This document shows positions 26,520 to 35,200 of a DNA stretch of 64,000 nucleotides, in pieces. The stretch comes from Acidobacteriota bacterium (GTDB taxonomy: Bacteria > Acidobacteriota > Terriglobia > Terriglobales > Acidobacteriaceae), in NCBI GenBank assembly GCA_025359885.1, contig JANYDG010000064.1:1-64000 (forward strand), given 5' to 3'. Within the stretch, counting starts at the first letter, position 1; each line of letters starts with the position of its first letter. Made by a program: the position numbers and the translations under genes. The notes below the pieces were generated by a model, which worked only from the letters and a program-made list of their open reading frames with translations, was not told the origin of the DNA and ran no database searches.

Positions 26520-26600
26520 TCAGCGATAGATTTCGCGGCGGCGGCCGGTGGCTTTGGCGAGGGCTTCGAGACGATTTTCGATTTTGATGGGCAGGCGGGG
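26520..26600 (-). pseudogene. Remnant of a ribbon-helix-helix antitoxin gene
   Basis: Minus-strand codons between 26600 and the TGA at 26520-26522 read PRLPIKIENRLEALAKATG followed by RRREIYR. This matches the N-terminal strand and first helix of CopG/ParD/RelB-type RHH antitoxins (consensus IRLP-x-LEARLEALAKATGR), then breaks off where FYVREA would be expected. No start codon, no second half and no toxin gene remain. The match is short, so the origin is inferred. Confidence 0.45.
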
Positions 26601-26746
26601 TGGCTGGGGTGAAGCAGATTCCCTGCGGAAATAACAGCAGGAAAAGCAAAGGCTGAGGCAACGGCAAAAGCTGAGACGGGCTGAGTTCGGTGGTATCCCA
26701 CCCTTGCCGCAAAGAACGCGTCAAGGATGGGGCACCCGGCATCCGG

Positions 26747-28765
26747 TCAGGAGATTCCGGCGGAAAACTGGGCGGCGAACTCTTCATTGAGCCAGTCTGT
26801 GAAGGCGGAGAACTCTTCGTCGCGGCCGAGGAAGTCCTGGACCATCTGGCGGCCGGGGCGGGAGCCGCCCTGTTCGAGGACGGTCTGTCGGTACTTCTTT
26901 CCCGAAGCGCAGCCGAGCAGGTCGGCGGGGTCGAATTGAGCAAAGAAGTCGAGGGCGATGACCTTGTCGTAGGCGTAGGTATAGTAGTTGGACGAGTAGC
27001 CCATGAGGTGGCCAAAGCTGGCGTACATGCGATTGCCGTCGATCCACTGCCAGGGTTGGAGGCTCTGGTAGAGGGATTTGGTGATGCGGTCGAGGTCGAT
27101 CCCGGCGGGGTCCTGGTCGTGGAGGTCGAGCGAGAGGGTGGTGTAGTAGAGCTGGGAGCGGACCCAGTCGGCGCGGCCAAAGGCTCCAGCGAGCTTCATT
27201 TTTTGAATGAGCTCGGCGGGAAGCACTTCGCCGGTCTGGTAGTGGTGGGCAAAGCTCTGGAGGAGGTTGACGTCGCGGAAGAATTCTTCGAGCATCTGCG
27301 AGGGAACTTCAATGAAATCACCCTCGGTGGCGAAGCCGGAGAGGCCGGCCCACTCGGTGTGACCGCCAAGGATAGCGTGCATGAGGTGGCCGAATTCATG
27401 GAAGTAGGTGACTACGTCGGAGTACTGCATGAGGCCGGGGTCGCCGGATTGTTCAGCCTCTGCGCCGCCGGGGAAGTTGCAGATGAGGCCCGCTTCGGGG
27501 AGGTAGCGGCCGCGCACGCCGGTGACGACGGGGGTGGCGGAGAACCACTTGTCTTTGCCATCGCGAGGGTGCATGTCAAGGTAGAAGCGGCCGACGGGCT
27601 TGTCGCCATCGACAACCTCGAAAACCGAGACGCTCTCATGCCATCCGGGGGCGGAGGAGCGGAGGAACTGGACGCCAAAGAGTTTTGCGGCTGTGTCGAG
27701 CACACCCTGCTCGACCTGCTTGTAGGGGAAGTAGGGGCGGACGGATTGGGAGTCAAAGGCGAAGGCCTGGCGGCGGTACTGCTCATACCAGTAAGCGCGG
27801 CTGGCGGCGTTCATCCGGTCGAGGCCGGGCTGGTGTTTACGGGCGAATTCGAGGACCATTTCGTATTCGCGGGCGGCTCCGGGGCGGCTGGCTTCTTCAA
27901 GCCTGGCGATGAAGGAGCGGACGTTGGCGGCGGAACCCATCATCTGGTCGGCAGTGGCGAGGTTGGCCCAACTGGAGAAGCCGAGGAGAGTGGCGATTTC
28001 CTGACGGACGGCGAGCAGGTCAAGGAGAATCTGCTGGTTTGCGGGGTAAGCGCGGGTATTGTAGGCGAGGAACATACGTTCGCGAAGTGCGTCGCTCTTG
28101 GCAAAAGTCATGACCGGCTGCATGTCGGGCTGGTCGGTGGAGAGCAGGAACTGGCCGTCGCAGTTGGGGGTATGGCGAGCCATGTAGTCAGCGGGCAGAC
28201 CGTCGAGTTCGCTGGCGTTTTCGGCGATCACGGTCAGTGCTCCCTCCTGGATATTGCGGCTGAAGTCGAGGGAGAGCCTGGTTGCCTTTTCGTGAAGCTG
28301 GTTAAGGTGGGCACGGGTGGCGTCGTCTTTGTCCACACCAGCGAGGCGGTAACCGAGCAGCGTGCGCTGAACGAAATGCCGGGTTGCGGGTGAGGCCGCG
28401 GTGAGGTCGATGGCAGAGAGGGCGGCGTAGACCTCGCGGTTGAGGCTGAGGGCGGTTCCGGCCTGGGAGACGCGCTGCGACTCATCCTGGGCCTGGTCGC
28501 GGACGGCTTTTTCGGCAGCGACGGAGTTGAGGACACCGGCCTGGGCCCCGGCGAGGTTGAGTTGTTCAAGGGCGACATCGTAGAGGCGCAGCGAATTCTC
28601 TGGGGTGCGGGGCTCGTGGACGGCGAGAAGCGCGGCGAGAGCCGCTTCATGGGCGGCGAGGCGGGCAGAGACCCATTGGGCAAATCCCTCGGCTGAGACA
28701 TTGCCACCATCCCAGGCATGAATTTCTGCCGAAACATCCAAAACTGCATCCACCGCAACACTCAT
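26747..28765 (-). CDS. M3-family zinc oligopeptidase
   Basis: 672 residues, cytoplasmic (no signal peptide). The zinc site is YFHEFGHLMHAILG (HExxH, near residue 450) with the third ligand Glu in VPSQMLEEFFRD, typical of thimet/neurolysin-like M3A peptidases. The helical N-terminal half includes FVQRTLLGYRLAGVDKDDATRAHL and FSRNIQEGA; the C-terminal part has FGHLMGYSSNYYTYAYDKVIALDFF. It should degrade short peptides. A much longer open frame reaches 29290, but ATG 28765 has GGAGG 12 nt upstream and fits family length; the extra sequence is antisense to aroDE. Divergent from aroDE. Confidence 0.9.
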   Translation of the reverse strand: MSVAVDAVLDVSAEIHAWDGGNVSAEGFAQWVSARLAAHEAALAALLAVHEPRTPENSLRLYDVALEQLNLAGAQAGVLNSVAAEKAVRDQAQDESQRVSQAGTALSLNREVYAALSAIDLTAASPATRHFVQRTLLGYRLAGVDKDDATRAHLNQLHEKATRLSLDFSRNIQEGALTVIAENASELDGLPADYMARHTPNCDGQFLLSTDQPDMQPVMTFAKSDALRERMFLAYNTRAYPANQQILLDLLAVRQEIATLLGFSSWANLATADQMMGSAANVRSFIARLEEASRPGAAREYEMVLEFARKHQPGLDRMNAASRAYWYEQYRRQAFAFDSQSVRPYFPYKQVEQGVLDTAAKLFGVQFLRSSAPGWHESVSVFEVVDGDKPVGRFYLDMHPRDGKDKWFSATPVVTGVRGRYLPEAGLICNFPGGAEAEQSGDPGLMQYSDVVTYFHEFGHLMHAILGGHTEWAGLSGFATEGDFIEVPSQMLEEFFRDVNLLQSFAHHYQTGEVLPAELIQKMKLAGAFGRADWVRSQLYYTTLSLDLHDQDPAGIDLDRITKSLYQSLQPWQWIDGNRMYASFGHLMGYSSNYYTYAYDKVIALDFFAQFDPADLLGCASGKKYRQTVLEQGGSRPGRQMVQDFLGRDEEFSAFTDWLNEEFAAQFSAGIS

Positions 28766-28926
28766 CTTTGCCAAAGCCTCCAAACCTCTAGGTTGCCACA
28801 TTCGGGCCCGGTTGTGGGCGGCGAATGTCGGGTGCTGGATTCGGGTGCTGGATGGTAGGCATGGTGCAGGATGCGGTATGCACTTGCGCTGCGACGGCGG
28901 GCGTTCTAAGATGCGCAATTGCTGCC

Positions 28927-30477
28927 ATGCTGCATCACGCTCCCAATTCGCCCGCTGCTTACCTCCGCTCTCGCGTTGGCAGGGTATGCGTTGCGCTGCG
29001 TGGACAGACGGTGGCAGAGATGCTGGAGCGCGCCGAGGCGGCGCTGGCAGAGTCACAGTTTCTCGAGTTTCGGCTCGATTCCCTGCCCAATCCTGCGGAG
29101 GCGGTGCAGGCTGTAGCACAGTTTCTCGCCGGACATAAGGAAGCCGCGGCCATTGCGACCTGCAGGCGAAAGGCGTATGGCGGGGATTTCTCAGGAACGC
29201 TGGCCGAGGAATTGAGCATCCTGACCAACGCCGCAAAAGCTGGCTTTGCGCTGGTTGATCTTGAAATTGAGTCGGCGGAGGAAGCAACAAAGAAAGTGCT
29301 GGGAGCGCTGCGTGAGGCGGGTGCGGCGCTGCTGATCAGCTTTCACGATTTTGCCGGCACGCCGGATGCTGAGGTGATTTTCAAGCGAATTCTGCAATTT
29401 ACGCCGGACTACATCAAGATTGTGAGCACGGCGCATACGCTCACTGACAGTCTGAACCTGCTGCACTGGATCACTGAACGCTCGGGCGACGCGCAGTTGG
29501 TGGCAATTGCCATGGGTGAAGAGGGTATCGTGAGCCGGGTGCTGAGCTTGCGCGCAGGGGCGAGCTTTACGTTTGCCGCGGCACCCGATGGTGCAACGAC
29601 GGCTGCCGGGCAGATGACGGCGCGCACGCTCAAAGATCTCTACCACATTGAGCAAATCGACCAGGCGACGCGGATTTACGGAGTAGCGGGCAATCCAATT
29701 GCACACTCCCTCTCACCGCTGATGCAGAATACTGCCTTTCATCGAGAACGGATCAATGCGGTTTACCTGCCGCTCAAGACGGATTCGCTTGAAGACCTGC
29801 TGACGCTTGCGCGCCGCCTGCCGCTGAGCGGCATCAGCGTGACCATGCCGATGAAGCAGAAAGTGCTGAGCGCGCTGGCCAATGTTGACCCGCTGACGGC
29901 GAAGCTGGGCGCGTGCAATACCATTCGCATGGGCGCCGACGGTAAGCTGTATGGGTTCAACACCGACGTTGCCGGTATTGTGAGGCCGCTGGAAAAACGA
30001 CTTGGGCTCAAAGGAGCGCGGGTGCTGGTGCTGGGGGCGGGTGGGGCGGCACTTGCGGCGGTGTATGGCCTGGTTGACCGGGGAGCGCAGGTTTCCGTGT
30101 GGAGCCGCAAAGAGGCTGCAGCGGAGGAACTGGCGATTAGTGCCAAGTGCATGCATATCACCCGGAAGCAGATCGCGGAGACTGAGTTTGACGTGATGAT
30201 CAACGCGACGCCCTGTGGAATGCATGGCAATGCTCACCCGCTGCCGCTGGAAAGCGAAGAGTGGCAGGCGAAGCTGGTCTTTGACCTGGTATACAACCCG
30301 CTCGAGACTCCACTGCTGAAAGTAGCTCGAAAACGCGGCATTGCGACGATTCAGGGCGTTGAGATGTTCGTTTACCAGGGAGCACGCCAGTTTGAGATTT
30401 GGACTGGCAAGCCTGCGCCCGAGGCTGAAATGCTGCGTACAGTGCTGTTTGCCCTGAACAAAGCGCAGACGGCGTGA
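28927..30477 (+). CDS. Bifunctional 3-dehydroquinate dehydratase / shikimate dehydrogenase
   Basis: 516 residues joining shikimate pathway steps 3 and 4. The N-terminal type I DHQ dehydratase (about 20-235) shows VCVALRGQTVAEMLERAE, FLEFRLDSL, LLISFHDFAGTPD (catalytic His) and PDYIKIVSTAHT (Schiff-base Lys). The C-terminal AroE part (about 245-510) shows YGVAGNPIAHSLSPLMQN, ISVTMPMKQKVL, FNTDVAGI, the Rossmann motif VLVLGAGGAALAAVYGL and NATPCGMHG. Fused forms are known in plants and some bacteria. ATG 28927 is preferred to the open frame from 28825. Cytoplasmic. Confidence 0.93.
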   Translation: MLHHAPNSPAAYLRSRVGRVCVALRGQTVAEMLERAEAALAESQFLEFRLDSLPNPAEAVQAVAQFLAGHKEAAAIATCRRKAYGGDFSGTLAEELSILTNAAKAGFALVDLEIESAEEATKKVLGALREAGAALLISFHDFAGTPDAEVIFKRILQFTPDYIKIVSTAHTLTDSLNLLHWITERSGDAQLVAIAMGEEGIVSRVLSLRAGASFTFAAAPDGATTAAGQMTARTLKDLYHIEQIDQATRIYGVAGNPIAHSLSPLMQNTAFHRERINAVYLPLKTDSLEDLLTLARRLPLSGISVTMPMKQKVLSALANVDPLTAKLGACNTIRMGADGKLYGFNTDVAGIVRPLEKRLGLKGARVLVLGAGGAALAAVYGLVDRGAQVSVWSRKEAAAEELAISAKCMHITRKQIAETEFDVMINATPCGMHGNAHPLPLESEEWQAKLVFDLVYNPLETPLLKVARKRGIATIQGVEMFVYQGARQFEIWTGKPAPEAEMLRTVLFALNKAQTA

Positions 30478-30568
30478 CTTTTTGAATGCCTGATTCCGGC
30501 TGCCTGATCCTCGCCTTTCGATAGTCGTCGCTTCCGCGCTCTTATATAGTGGTTACGAAAGGTGTTTG

Positions 30569-31573
30569 ATGAGCGATCCGCAAAATTTTGGTTTGGACGA
30601 ATTGGGCCAACGAGTGCAAGCGATGGGCGACCCGGGCGCTGAACCACGCCTTCGTCCATTTCCTGGAGCGCCGCTTCCGATTGGTGCGACAGTCAGTCAG
30701 CGATCTGCGTCGCAGTATCAGGGCTTTGAAGATGCGCGGATGATGCCGCCCGCAGCCCCGGCGACCCAAGGAGCCCAAGCGGCCCAAGCAGCCTATCAAC
30801 CTGGCTCGCAGTTTGCGCAGACACCACAATTCCCTCAACCGGGTGCGTACCAGGCTAGTTCTTCTGTGCTGAATCAAACCCCGACGCAATCTACCCCGTA
30901 TCAGGCGGCCCCATTTCAGCCTGCACCATTTCAGCCTGCACCGGTTGCGCCCCCGGCCTCCTCGGGGAGCGAACCGCCTCTCGCATCGAGCAATGGCAAT
31001 CCGTGGGGACAACCGTCGGCGACGGATTCCTTTGCAGAATCGCAGCATGCTTCTGCTACGCAGAGCAGCGCATCGGTGAGCGCGGCGAACCTGACGGCGG
31101 CGGCCGACGACCCCTATGCGGCGAAGTCAGGCTTCCAGCGCGTGGTCAACGCAGTTCGCACGACACTGCCGCTGGTGCAAAGGCTTCTACCGCTTCTGGA
31201 TGGCAATTTTGCAACCACGCTGAGTGCTCTGATGGGACCTCACAGCGGGCTCAACGGCCATCCGCCACCGGCCCAGGTGCATGTGGACCTGGAACCAATC
31301 GAGCGCGGTCTGACCGATCTGCGCACCAGTCACCGCGATCTGCGCGGACAGGTGCAGGAGCAGTTGGGCACACTGAAGCGCGTCGAAGACCAGTTGGAGC
31401 GGGTTCGCGAGGCAACGGACCGGAACACGCTGGAGCAACAGGAGCTGGTTGAAGATCTGCGGTCGGTGGGCAACCGGATCAGCACCTTTGCTGTGGTGGG
31501 CGTGATTCTGCTGGCCGTCTCGCTGGGTCTGAATATCTATTTCCTGGTGCAGCTGCAGCATATTCTTCGCTAA
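30569..31573 (+). CDS. Tail-anchored coiled-coil hypothetical protein
   Basis: 334 residues. The first 165 are disordered, rich in Pro/Gln/Ala with short repeats (APFQPAPFQPAP). A middle helical part (FQRVVNAVRTTLPLVQRLLPLLDGN) precedes a coiled coil (about 235-305: LTDLRTSHRDLRGQVQEQL, RVEDQLERVREATDRNTL). The very C-terminus is one transmembrane helix (TFAVVGVILLAVSLGLNIYFLV) with a ten-residue tail, so the bulk faces the cytoplasm. ATG 30569 follows AAAGG. No known domain; the architecture suggests a scaffold or tether. Isolated between aroDE and a 570-bp gap. Confidence 0.72.
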   Translation: MSDPQNFGLDELGQRVQAMGDPGAEPRLRPFPGAPLPIGATVSQRSASQYQGFEDARMMPPAAPATQGAQAAQAAYQPGSQFAQTPQFPQPGAYQASSSVLNQTPTQSTPYQAAPFQPAPFQPAPVAPPASSGSEPPLASSNGNPWGQPSATDSFAESQHASATQSSASVSAANLTAAADDPYAAKSGFQRVVNAVRTTLPLVQRLLPLLDGNFATTLSALMGPHSGLNGHPPPAQVHVDLEPIERGLTDLRTSHRDLRGQVQEQLGTLKRVEDQLERVREATDRNTLEQQELVEDLRSVGNRISTFAVVGVILLAVSLGLNIYFLVQLQHILR

Positions 31574-32147
31574 CCCGGCTTGTTGAACCCGGCTTGGCTC
31601 ATCCGGCTTGGTTAATCCAGTTTGGCCAGAGTCAAAACTTGTTCAGCCTGGTCCGGGTCAGCGTTTTTCGGTGATATGCGGCGGCCCAAACCGGGTGGCG
31701 GGAGCGCACTTCCAGAAGGTTTCGCACGGCGGCGATGCCAGCGATGGCAATCCGGGGGAGGTGCTGGCATTTCAAAAGGCTGACCAGTCACCGAACGGCC
31801 CGGCGACGTAAATTGCCTGCCAGACCGAATCGGAGAGCCGAATCCGTGTTTCTGCATTGGTATACGCTTACAAGTGGCCTTGTTTACGGCACTGCATTTT
31901 AATTTGACTCGATAAACATCACTTTCCATTTCTTGCTCCCGTTTTGGGATTTAGTGAAGCATGCCGTTGCCAGCCGTATTTTCGGAGGGCTAGTATTCGC
32001 GATAGCCCACTCTCTTGAGGGACAACCTGGACCGATGGGCCGGAAACTTGACGCGTATTGCTTCAGCTTCACGAACTGAATTGACTTTGTAGCTCGTTAA
32101 CAAAATGGGTGGCGAATACCCACGTCACCCCATGGAGCGTGTACGTT
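31574..32147. other. 570-bp gap with degenerate short repeats and hairpins
   Basis: Immediately after the coiled-coil gene, 31574-31626 carries four degenerate copies of a 14-16 bp unit (CCGGCTTGGTTAAT-like). Further on, GGGCTA/TAGCCC (31988-32009) and TGGGT-GGCGAAT-ACCCA (32106-32122) form small dyads; the last lies 25 bp before the GvpL/F start. The minus frame at 31612-31929 has no motif. The remainder is AT-richer and probably holds the GvpL/F promoter. Confidence 0.45.
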
Positions 32148-32972
32148 ATGGCATGGTATGCCTATTGCATTGGAGAGAAGCAAGCCTTTCCTGAGTTAGC
32201 CCGCCATCGCAAACCTATCCCACTTGAATCCGTACATGGAGTGAGTGGCAATCAAGTTTTCCTTTACCCGGCCAGTGACTTAGCTATCGTGGTCAGCGAA
32301 CACAACCCGGCCGAGACAATGAACCAAAAAGCCGGAGTCGATCACGCCCGAGTGATTGCTGATTGTTTCAAACACTCAACCGTGCTCCCGTTTCGTTTCG
32401 GAACCGTTTTTCAGGACGACGAGTTTCTCCGCAAGTCGATCCGTTCAAACCAGAAGCAGTTCCAGGGAAACCTCGAGCGACTTCACGGCAAGACGGAAAT
32501 GCACCTGAAGATCTACGTGGATGCCTGCTGCAAGGACCAACTGGATTCGATGGGCAAGATGGACAAGCATCTTCCGCTTGAGGGGGTCGGCAAAGAGTAC
32601 CTCTCTAACCTGCGAGAGAATGCCACCCGCCAGCGTGAGCGCCAGACCAGGGCGCGCGCCGTCAGCTTCCAGATGCACCGCATGTTTTCACCTCTGGATG
32701 AAGAAGTGAGCTGTCGGCTCACGGAAAGCGGCAAGATGCTGCTGGATATTGCGCATCTGATTGACCGCAAGTGCGTGGAGCGCTATCAGAACAAGTACGC
32801 CACCACCAGCGCGATGATGCGCGAGTGCCAGATGCAGCTGTCGGGGCCCTGGCCGCCGTACCACTTCGTTCATCGTCTTACCCGGCCTAACCACGCCCCG
32901 GCGCATGCTCCAGCAGCGACGGCACCCAAGTCAATGCCCGCTCTCGTTGAGCCAGTGCTGGCTGCGGTTTAG
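32148..32972 (+). CDS. GvpL/GvpF-family gas-vesicle-type protein (isolated)
   Basis: 274 residues. WYAYCIGEKQ at the N-terminus and HARVIADCFKHSTVLPFRFGTVFQDDEFL are the hallmark of GvpL/GvpF, with the later helical region (RQTRARAVSFQMHRMF) typical of the C-terminal domain. These proteins are minor structural or nucleation components of gas vesicles. No gvpA, gvpN or other gvp gene is in the window, so a flotation role is doubtful. ATG 32148 has GGAG 10 bp upstream; the open frame to 32109 adds nothing family-like. A strong terminator follows. Confidence 0.8.
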   Translation: MAWYAYCIGEKQAFPELARHRKPIPLESVHGVSGNQVFLYPASDLAIVVSEHNPAETMNQKAGVDHARVIADCFKHSTVLPFRFGTVFQDDEFLRKSIRSNQKQFQGNLERLHGKTEMHLKIYVDACCKDQLDSMGKMDKHLPLEGVGKEYLSNLRENATRQRERQTRARAVSFQMHRMFSPLDEEVSCRLTESGKMLLDIAHLIDRKCVERYQNKYATTSAMMRECQMQLSGPWPPYHFVHRLTRPNHAPAHAPAATAPKSMPALVEPVLAAV

Positions 32973-32998
32973 CGATCCATCACAAGGAATGAAGAAAA

Positions 32999-33033
32999 GA
33001 AGCCCCACGCAGATTGCCGGGGCTTCTTTTCTT
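32999..33033 (+). terminator. Rho-independent terminator after the GvpL/F gene
   Basis: GAAGCCCC (32999-33006), a 12-base loop and GGGGCTTC (33019-33026), followed by TTTTCTT. Located 27 bp past the stop codon. It also lies past the 3' end of the convergent pgsA gene. Confidence 0.85.
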
Positions 33034-33082
33034 GTGTGTCTGCGGGAGAACACGGGTCGCTTCAGGGTGATTTCGTCCTGCT

Positions 33083-33733
33083 CTACTCTACGGGAGAGAT
33101 ACTGCGACCGCCTTTGCGGGTAAGTATCGAAGACTTGCGCCTGTCAGCGGCGGCATGATCAATTTTCTTCCAGAACCCGATGAAATAATCGATTGCTGAA
33201 ATTGTAGATACGAGGGTCGCGAAGTAGATAGCTGTAATTGCAGTCCATTTAATTGGCAGCAGAAATCCGCCAAAATCCCATTGATACCAGCGATGGGCGA
33301 GGATGGCAGAAACTACGGCGACGATCTGGATGACCGTTTTCAGTTTGCCAAGGTCGCTTGCCTGGATGGTGAAGCCCTCGGACGCAGCGATCGACCGCAA
33401 GCCGGAGATGAGGAATTCACGACCGATAATGACGACGGCAATCCAGACCTTGACGACATCGGGATTGTAGGCAACGAGAGCGATGAAGGCTGCCGTGACC
33501 ATAATTTTGTCAGCGAGTGGGTCGAGCAGGATGCCCATGGTGGTAATCTGGCCCCGTTTGCGCGCCAGGTAGCCATCCACACCATCCGTAATTGAAGCCA
33601 GGACAAAGAGAACTGAGGCCGCCAACTCCTGCTCACCCCGGCCGCTGTGCCAGGGAAAGTGGGGTGAGAGTATCCACAACATCAGCGGAATCATGACGAT
33701 GCGGCTCATGGTGATGGAATTGGGCAGATTCAT
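33083..33733 (-). CDS. pgsA: CDP-diacylglycerol--glycerol-3-phosphate 3-phosphatidyltransferase
   Basis: 216 residues. The CDP-alcohol phosphotransferase motif is complete: DGVDGYLARKRGQ followed by G-x3-D-x3-D in GILLDPLADK, residues about 50-76. Several membrane helices; start MNLPNSITMSRIVMIPLML is typical of PgsA. It makes phosphatidylglycerophosphate, the first committed step to phosphatidylglycerol and cardiolipin, in the inner membrane. The region LLIPxx-type insert near 160 is longer than in E. coli PgsA. Convergent with the GvpL/F gene. Confidence 0.92.
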   Translation of the reverse strand: MNLPNSITMSRIVMIPLMLWILSPHFPWHSGRGEQELAASVLFVLASITDGVDGYLARKRGQITTMGILLDPLADKIMVTAAFIALVAYNPDVVKVWIAVVIIGREFLISGLRSIAASEGFTIQASDLGKLKTVIQIVAVVSAILAHRWYQWDFGGFLLPIKWTAITAIYFATLVSTISAIDYFIGFWKKIDHAAADRRKSSILTRKGGRSISPVE

Positions 33734-34040
33734 TCAGGTCCCAAGGCTTGGGTTGGAGGTGCTGCCAGCCTTAGGGGAATTATATGCGTAGGCTGACGGC
33801 GAGGGGGGCATGAGTTGGGACGAGCCGCAGAAGGAATGGGAGAACAATATACCCGCGCCCACAACCCACGCAATACACCAAAAGTACACCCGGTGCCGGA
33901 AGAATTGACTTTCCAAGTGGAGCGAGATGGGGGATACTAAACGGGCCAAGACAGGCCCAATTCATGGCGTCAATTAAAACACCGGTTCCTTTCGTGACAT
34001 CCGGCACATTACCCAAAAACTTGAATCAGAGAGGTTCAGT
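33734..34040. other. 307-bp divergent intergenic region (pgsA / EXO-like gene)
   Basis: It separates the start of pgsA (minus) from the start of the secreted EXO-like gene (plus), so promoters for both are expected. A TTGACT at 33907-33912 followed by GATACT about 22 bp later is a poor candidate. No frame with recognisable motifs and no repeat. Confidence 0.4.
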
Positions 34041-35120
34041 ATGAGCATCATTCGTTCCCTGACTTTCCCCGTGGCTAGCCTGGCTTTGGCCGCGCTTTTC
34101 ACCTTTGGCATCGCTGCCCAGGCTCAGCAGAGTGAAGAAACAGTTGTTCGCCGCCACATCACGGTGGGCCAGGGCGATATTGCCGCCGCCGGTGGCGTGA
34201 AGAACAACTATTACCATGTGATGGCAGCCAACCTGCCCGGCGCCCGCGAAGCTGCGATGAAGCTGAATGGCGAAAGCGACAAGCGTCTGGCCCGTACGCT
34301 GCCCAACGCTGTAACAGTTCCGCGCACACCCAATGCGCTCACCGCGCCCTATTTCTACCCGGCAGATCTGGCCAAGGGCACCGGCGCAGCGCTGAAGACG
34401 GTCGTCTCCCATGCAGTTTACGTGGACTACACAGGCACGATTGCTGCGAACTGGGGCAATCCCGAAGGCTTCCTCACCGACCTCGGCAAGAGCACTTTTA
34501 TTCACCTGGCTGACCAGTTCGCTGGAACGACGGCCAGCGGCCGTTACACGGTGGGCGCAAATGCTTCTGTCACCTATGGCTTCTACGGAAATACCCTTTA
34601 TGAGCATGAGCTCTGGGCGATTGTCCATGCCGTTGCAAAAACCGACGGCGCTGGCCTGGGCCACATGTATCACATCTTCCTTCCGAATGGCGTCGATACC
34701 TGCTTCGATCAATCGACCTCCTGCTATTCGCCGGACAATACGAACAACTTCTATTTCTGCGCGTACCACAGCTCTGTGACTTTCTCTGACATTGGCACGG
34801 TGATCTTCAGTGTGGAGCCTTACCAGTTGACCCCGGGTTGCCAGGTAGCCACCCCCAGCCCGAACAGCCAGCTTGCAGATTCAACCAACTCCGTGCTCTC
34901 ACATGAGTTCTTTGAGGCGATTACCGACCCGATCGTGGGCTCTGGATGGGTAAACCACACTGGCACGCCTATGGGCGGATCAGAAATCGGCGACGAGTGC
35001 CACACGCTTGGTGACGCAAACGGCAACAATCTCGCGCCAACCTTCCTGATCAACGGCAAAAAGTATGAGGTGCAGACCGAGTACTCCAACACGTATCACG
35101 CCTGCGCAGTGCAACCGTAG
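34041..35120 (+). CDS. Secreted EXORDIUM/phosphate-induced-like hypothetical protein
   Basis: 359 residues. Signal peptide (SLALAALFTFGIAAQAQ). The C-terminal two thirds contain YFYPADLAKGTGAALK, VSHAVYVDYTG, FYFCAYHSSVTF, LSHEFFEAITDP and IGDECHTLGDANGN. HEFFEAITDP is the E-rich signature shared with EXO/PHI-1-type proteins and some metal-dependent secreted proteins. A zinc-peptidase-like site is possible, but the rest of a metallopeptidase active site is not seen. Four to six Cys suggest disulfides. ATG 34041 follows GAGAGG. Known plant EXO proteins affect cell growth; the bacterial function is unknown. A perfect 12-bp terminator follows. Confidence 0.7.
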   Translation: MSIIRSLTFPVASLALAALFTFGIAAQAQQSEETVVRRHITVGQGDIAAAGGVKNNYYHVMAANLPGAREAAMKLNGESDKRLARTLPNAVTVPRTPNALTAPYFYPADLAKGTGAALKTVVSHAVYVDYTGTIAANWGNPEGFLTDLGKSTFIHLADQFAGTTASGRYTVGANASVTYGFYGNTLYEHELWAIVHAVAKTDGAGLGHMYHIFLPNGVDTCFDQSTSCYSPDNTNNFYFCAYHSSVTFSDIGTVIFSVEPYQLTPGCQVATPSPNSQLADSTNSVLSHEFFEAITDPIVGSGWVNHTGTPMGGSEIGDECHTLGDANGNNLAPTFLINGKKYEVQTEYSNTYHACAVQP

Positions 35121-35141
35121 CGATCCGATTGCAACGCCAAC

Positions 35142-35178
35142 AAATGCCCGAGACCTCTCACGAGTTCTCGGGCATTTT
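35142..35178 (+). terminator. Rho-independent terminator, 12-bp perfect stem
   Basis: AAATGCCCGAGA (35142-35153), a 12-base loop, TCTCGGGCATTT (35166-35177), then another T. The A tract at the 5' side makes it potentially bidirectional. It ends the EXO-like gene, 21 bp after the stop. Confidence 0.88.
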
Positions 35179-35200
35179 CATGCGTGGAGTTGGGTTGCGG

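Noticed and set aside
26690-28393. 567-codon plus-strand frame
   Set aside because: Antisense to the M3 peptidase, Gly/Val-rich without motifs; explained by high GC in the third codon position.
31612-31929. 105-codon minus-strand frame
   Set aside because: Low-complexity, no signature, no suitable start; lies in a gap with degenerate repeats.
32148-32972. Gas vesicle cluster
   Set aside because: Only a GvpL/F-like gene is present; no gvpA or other partner.
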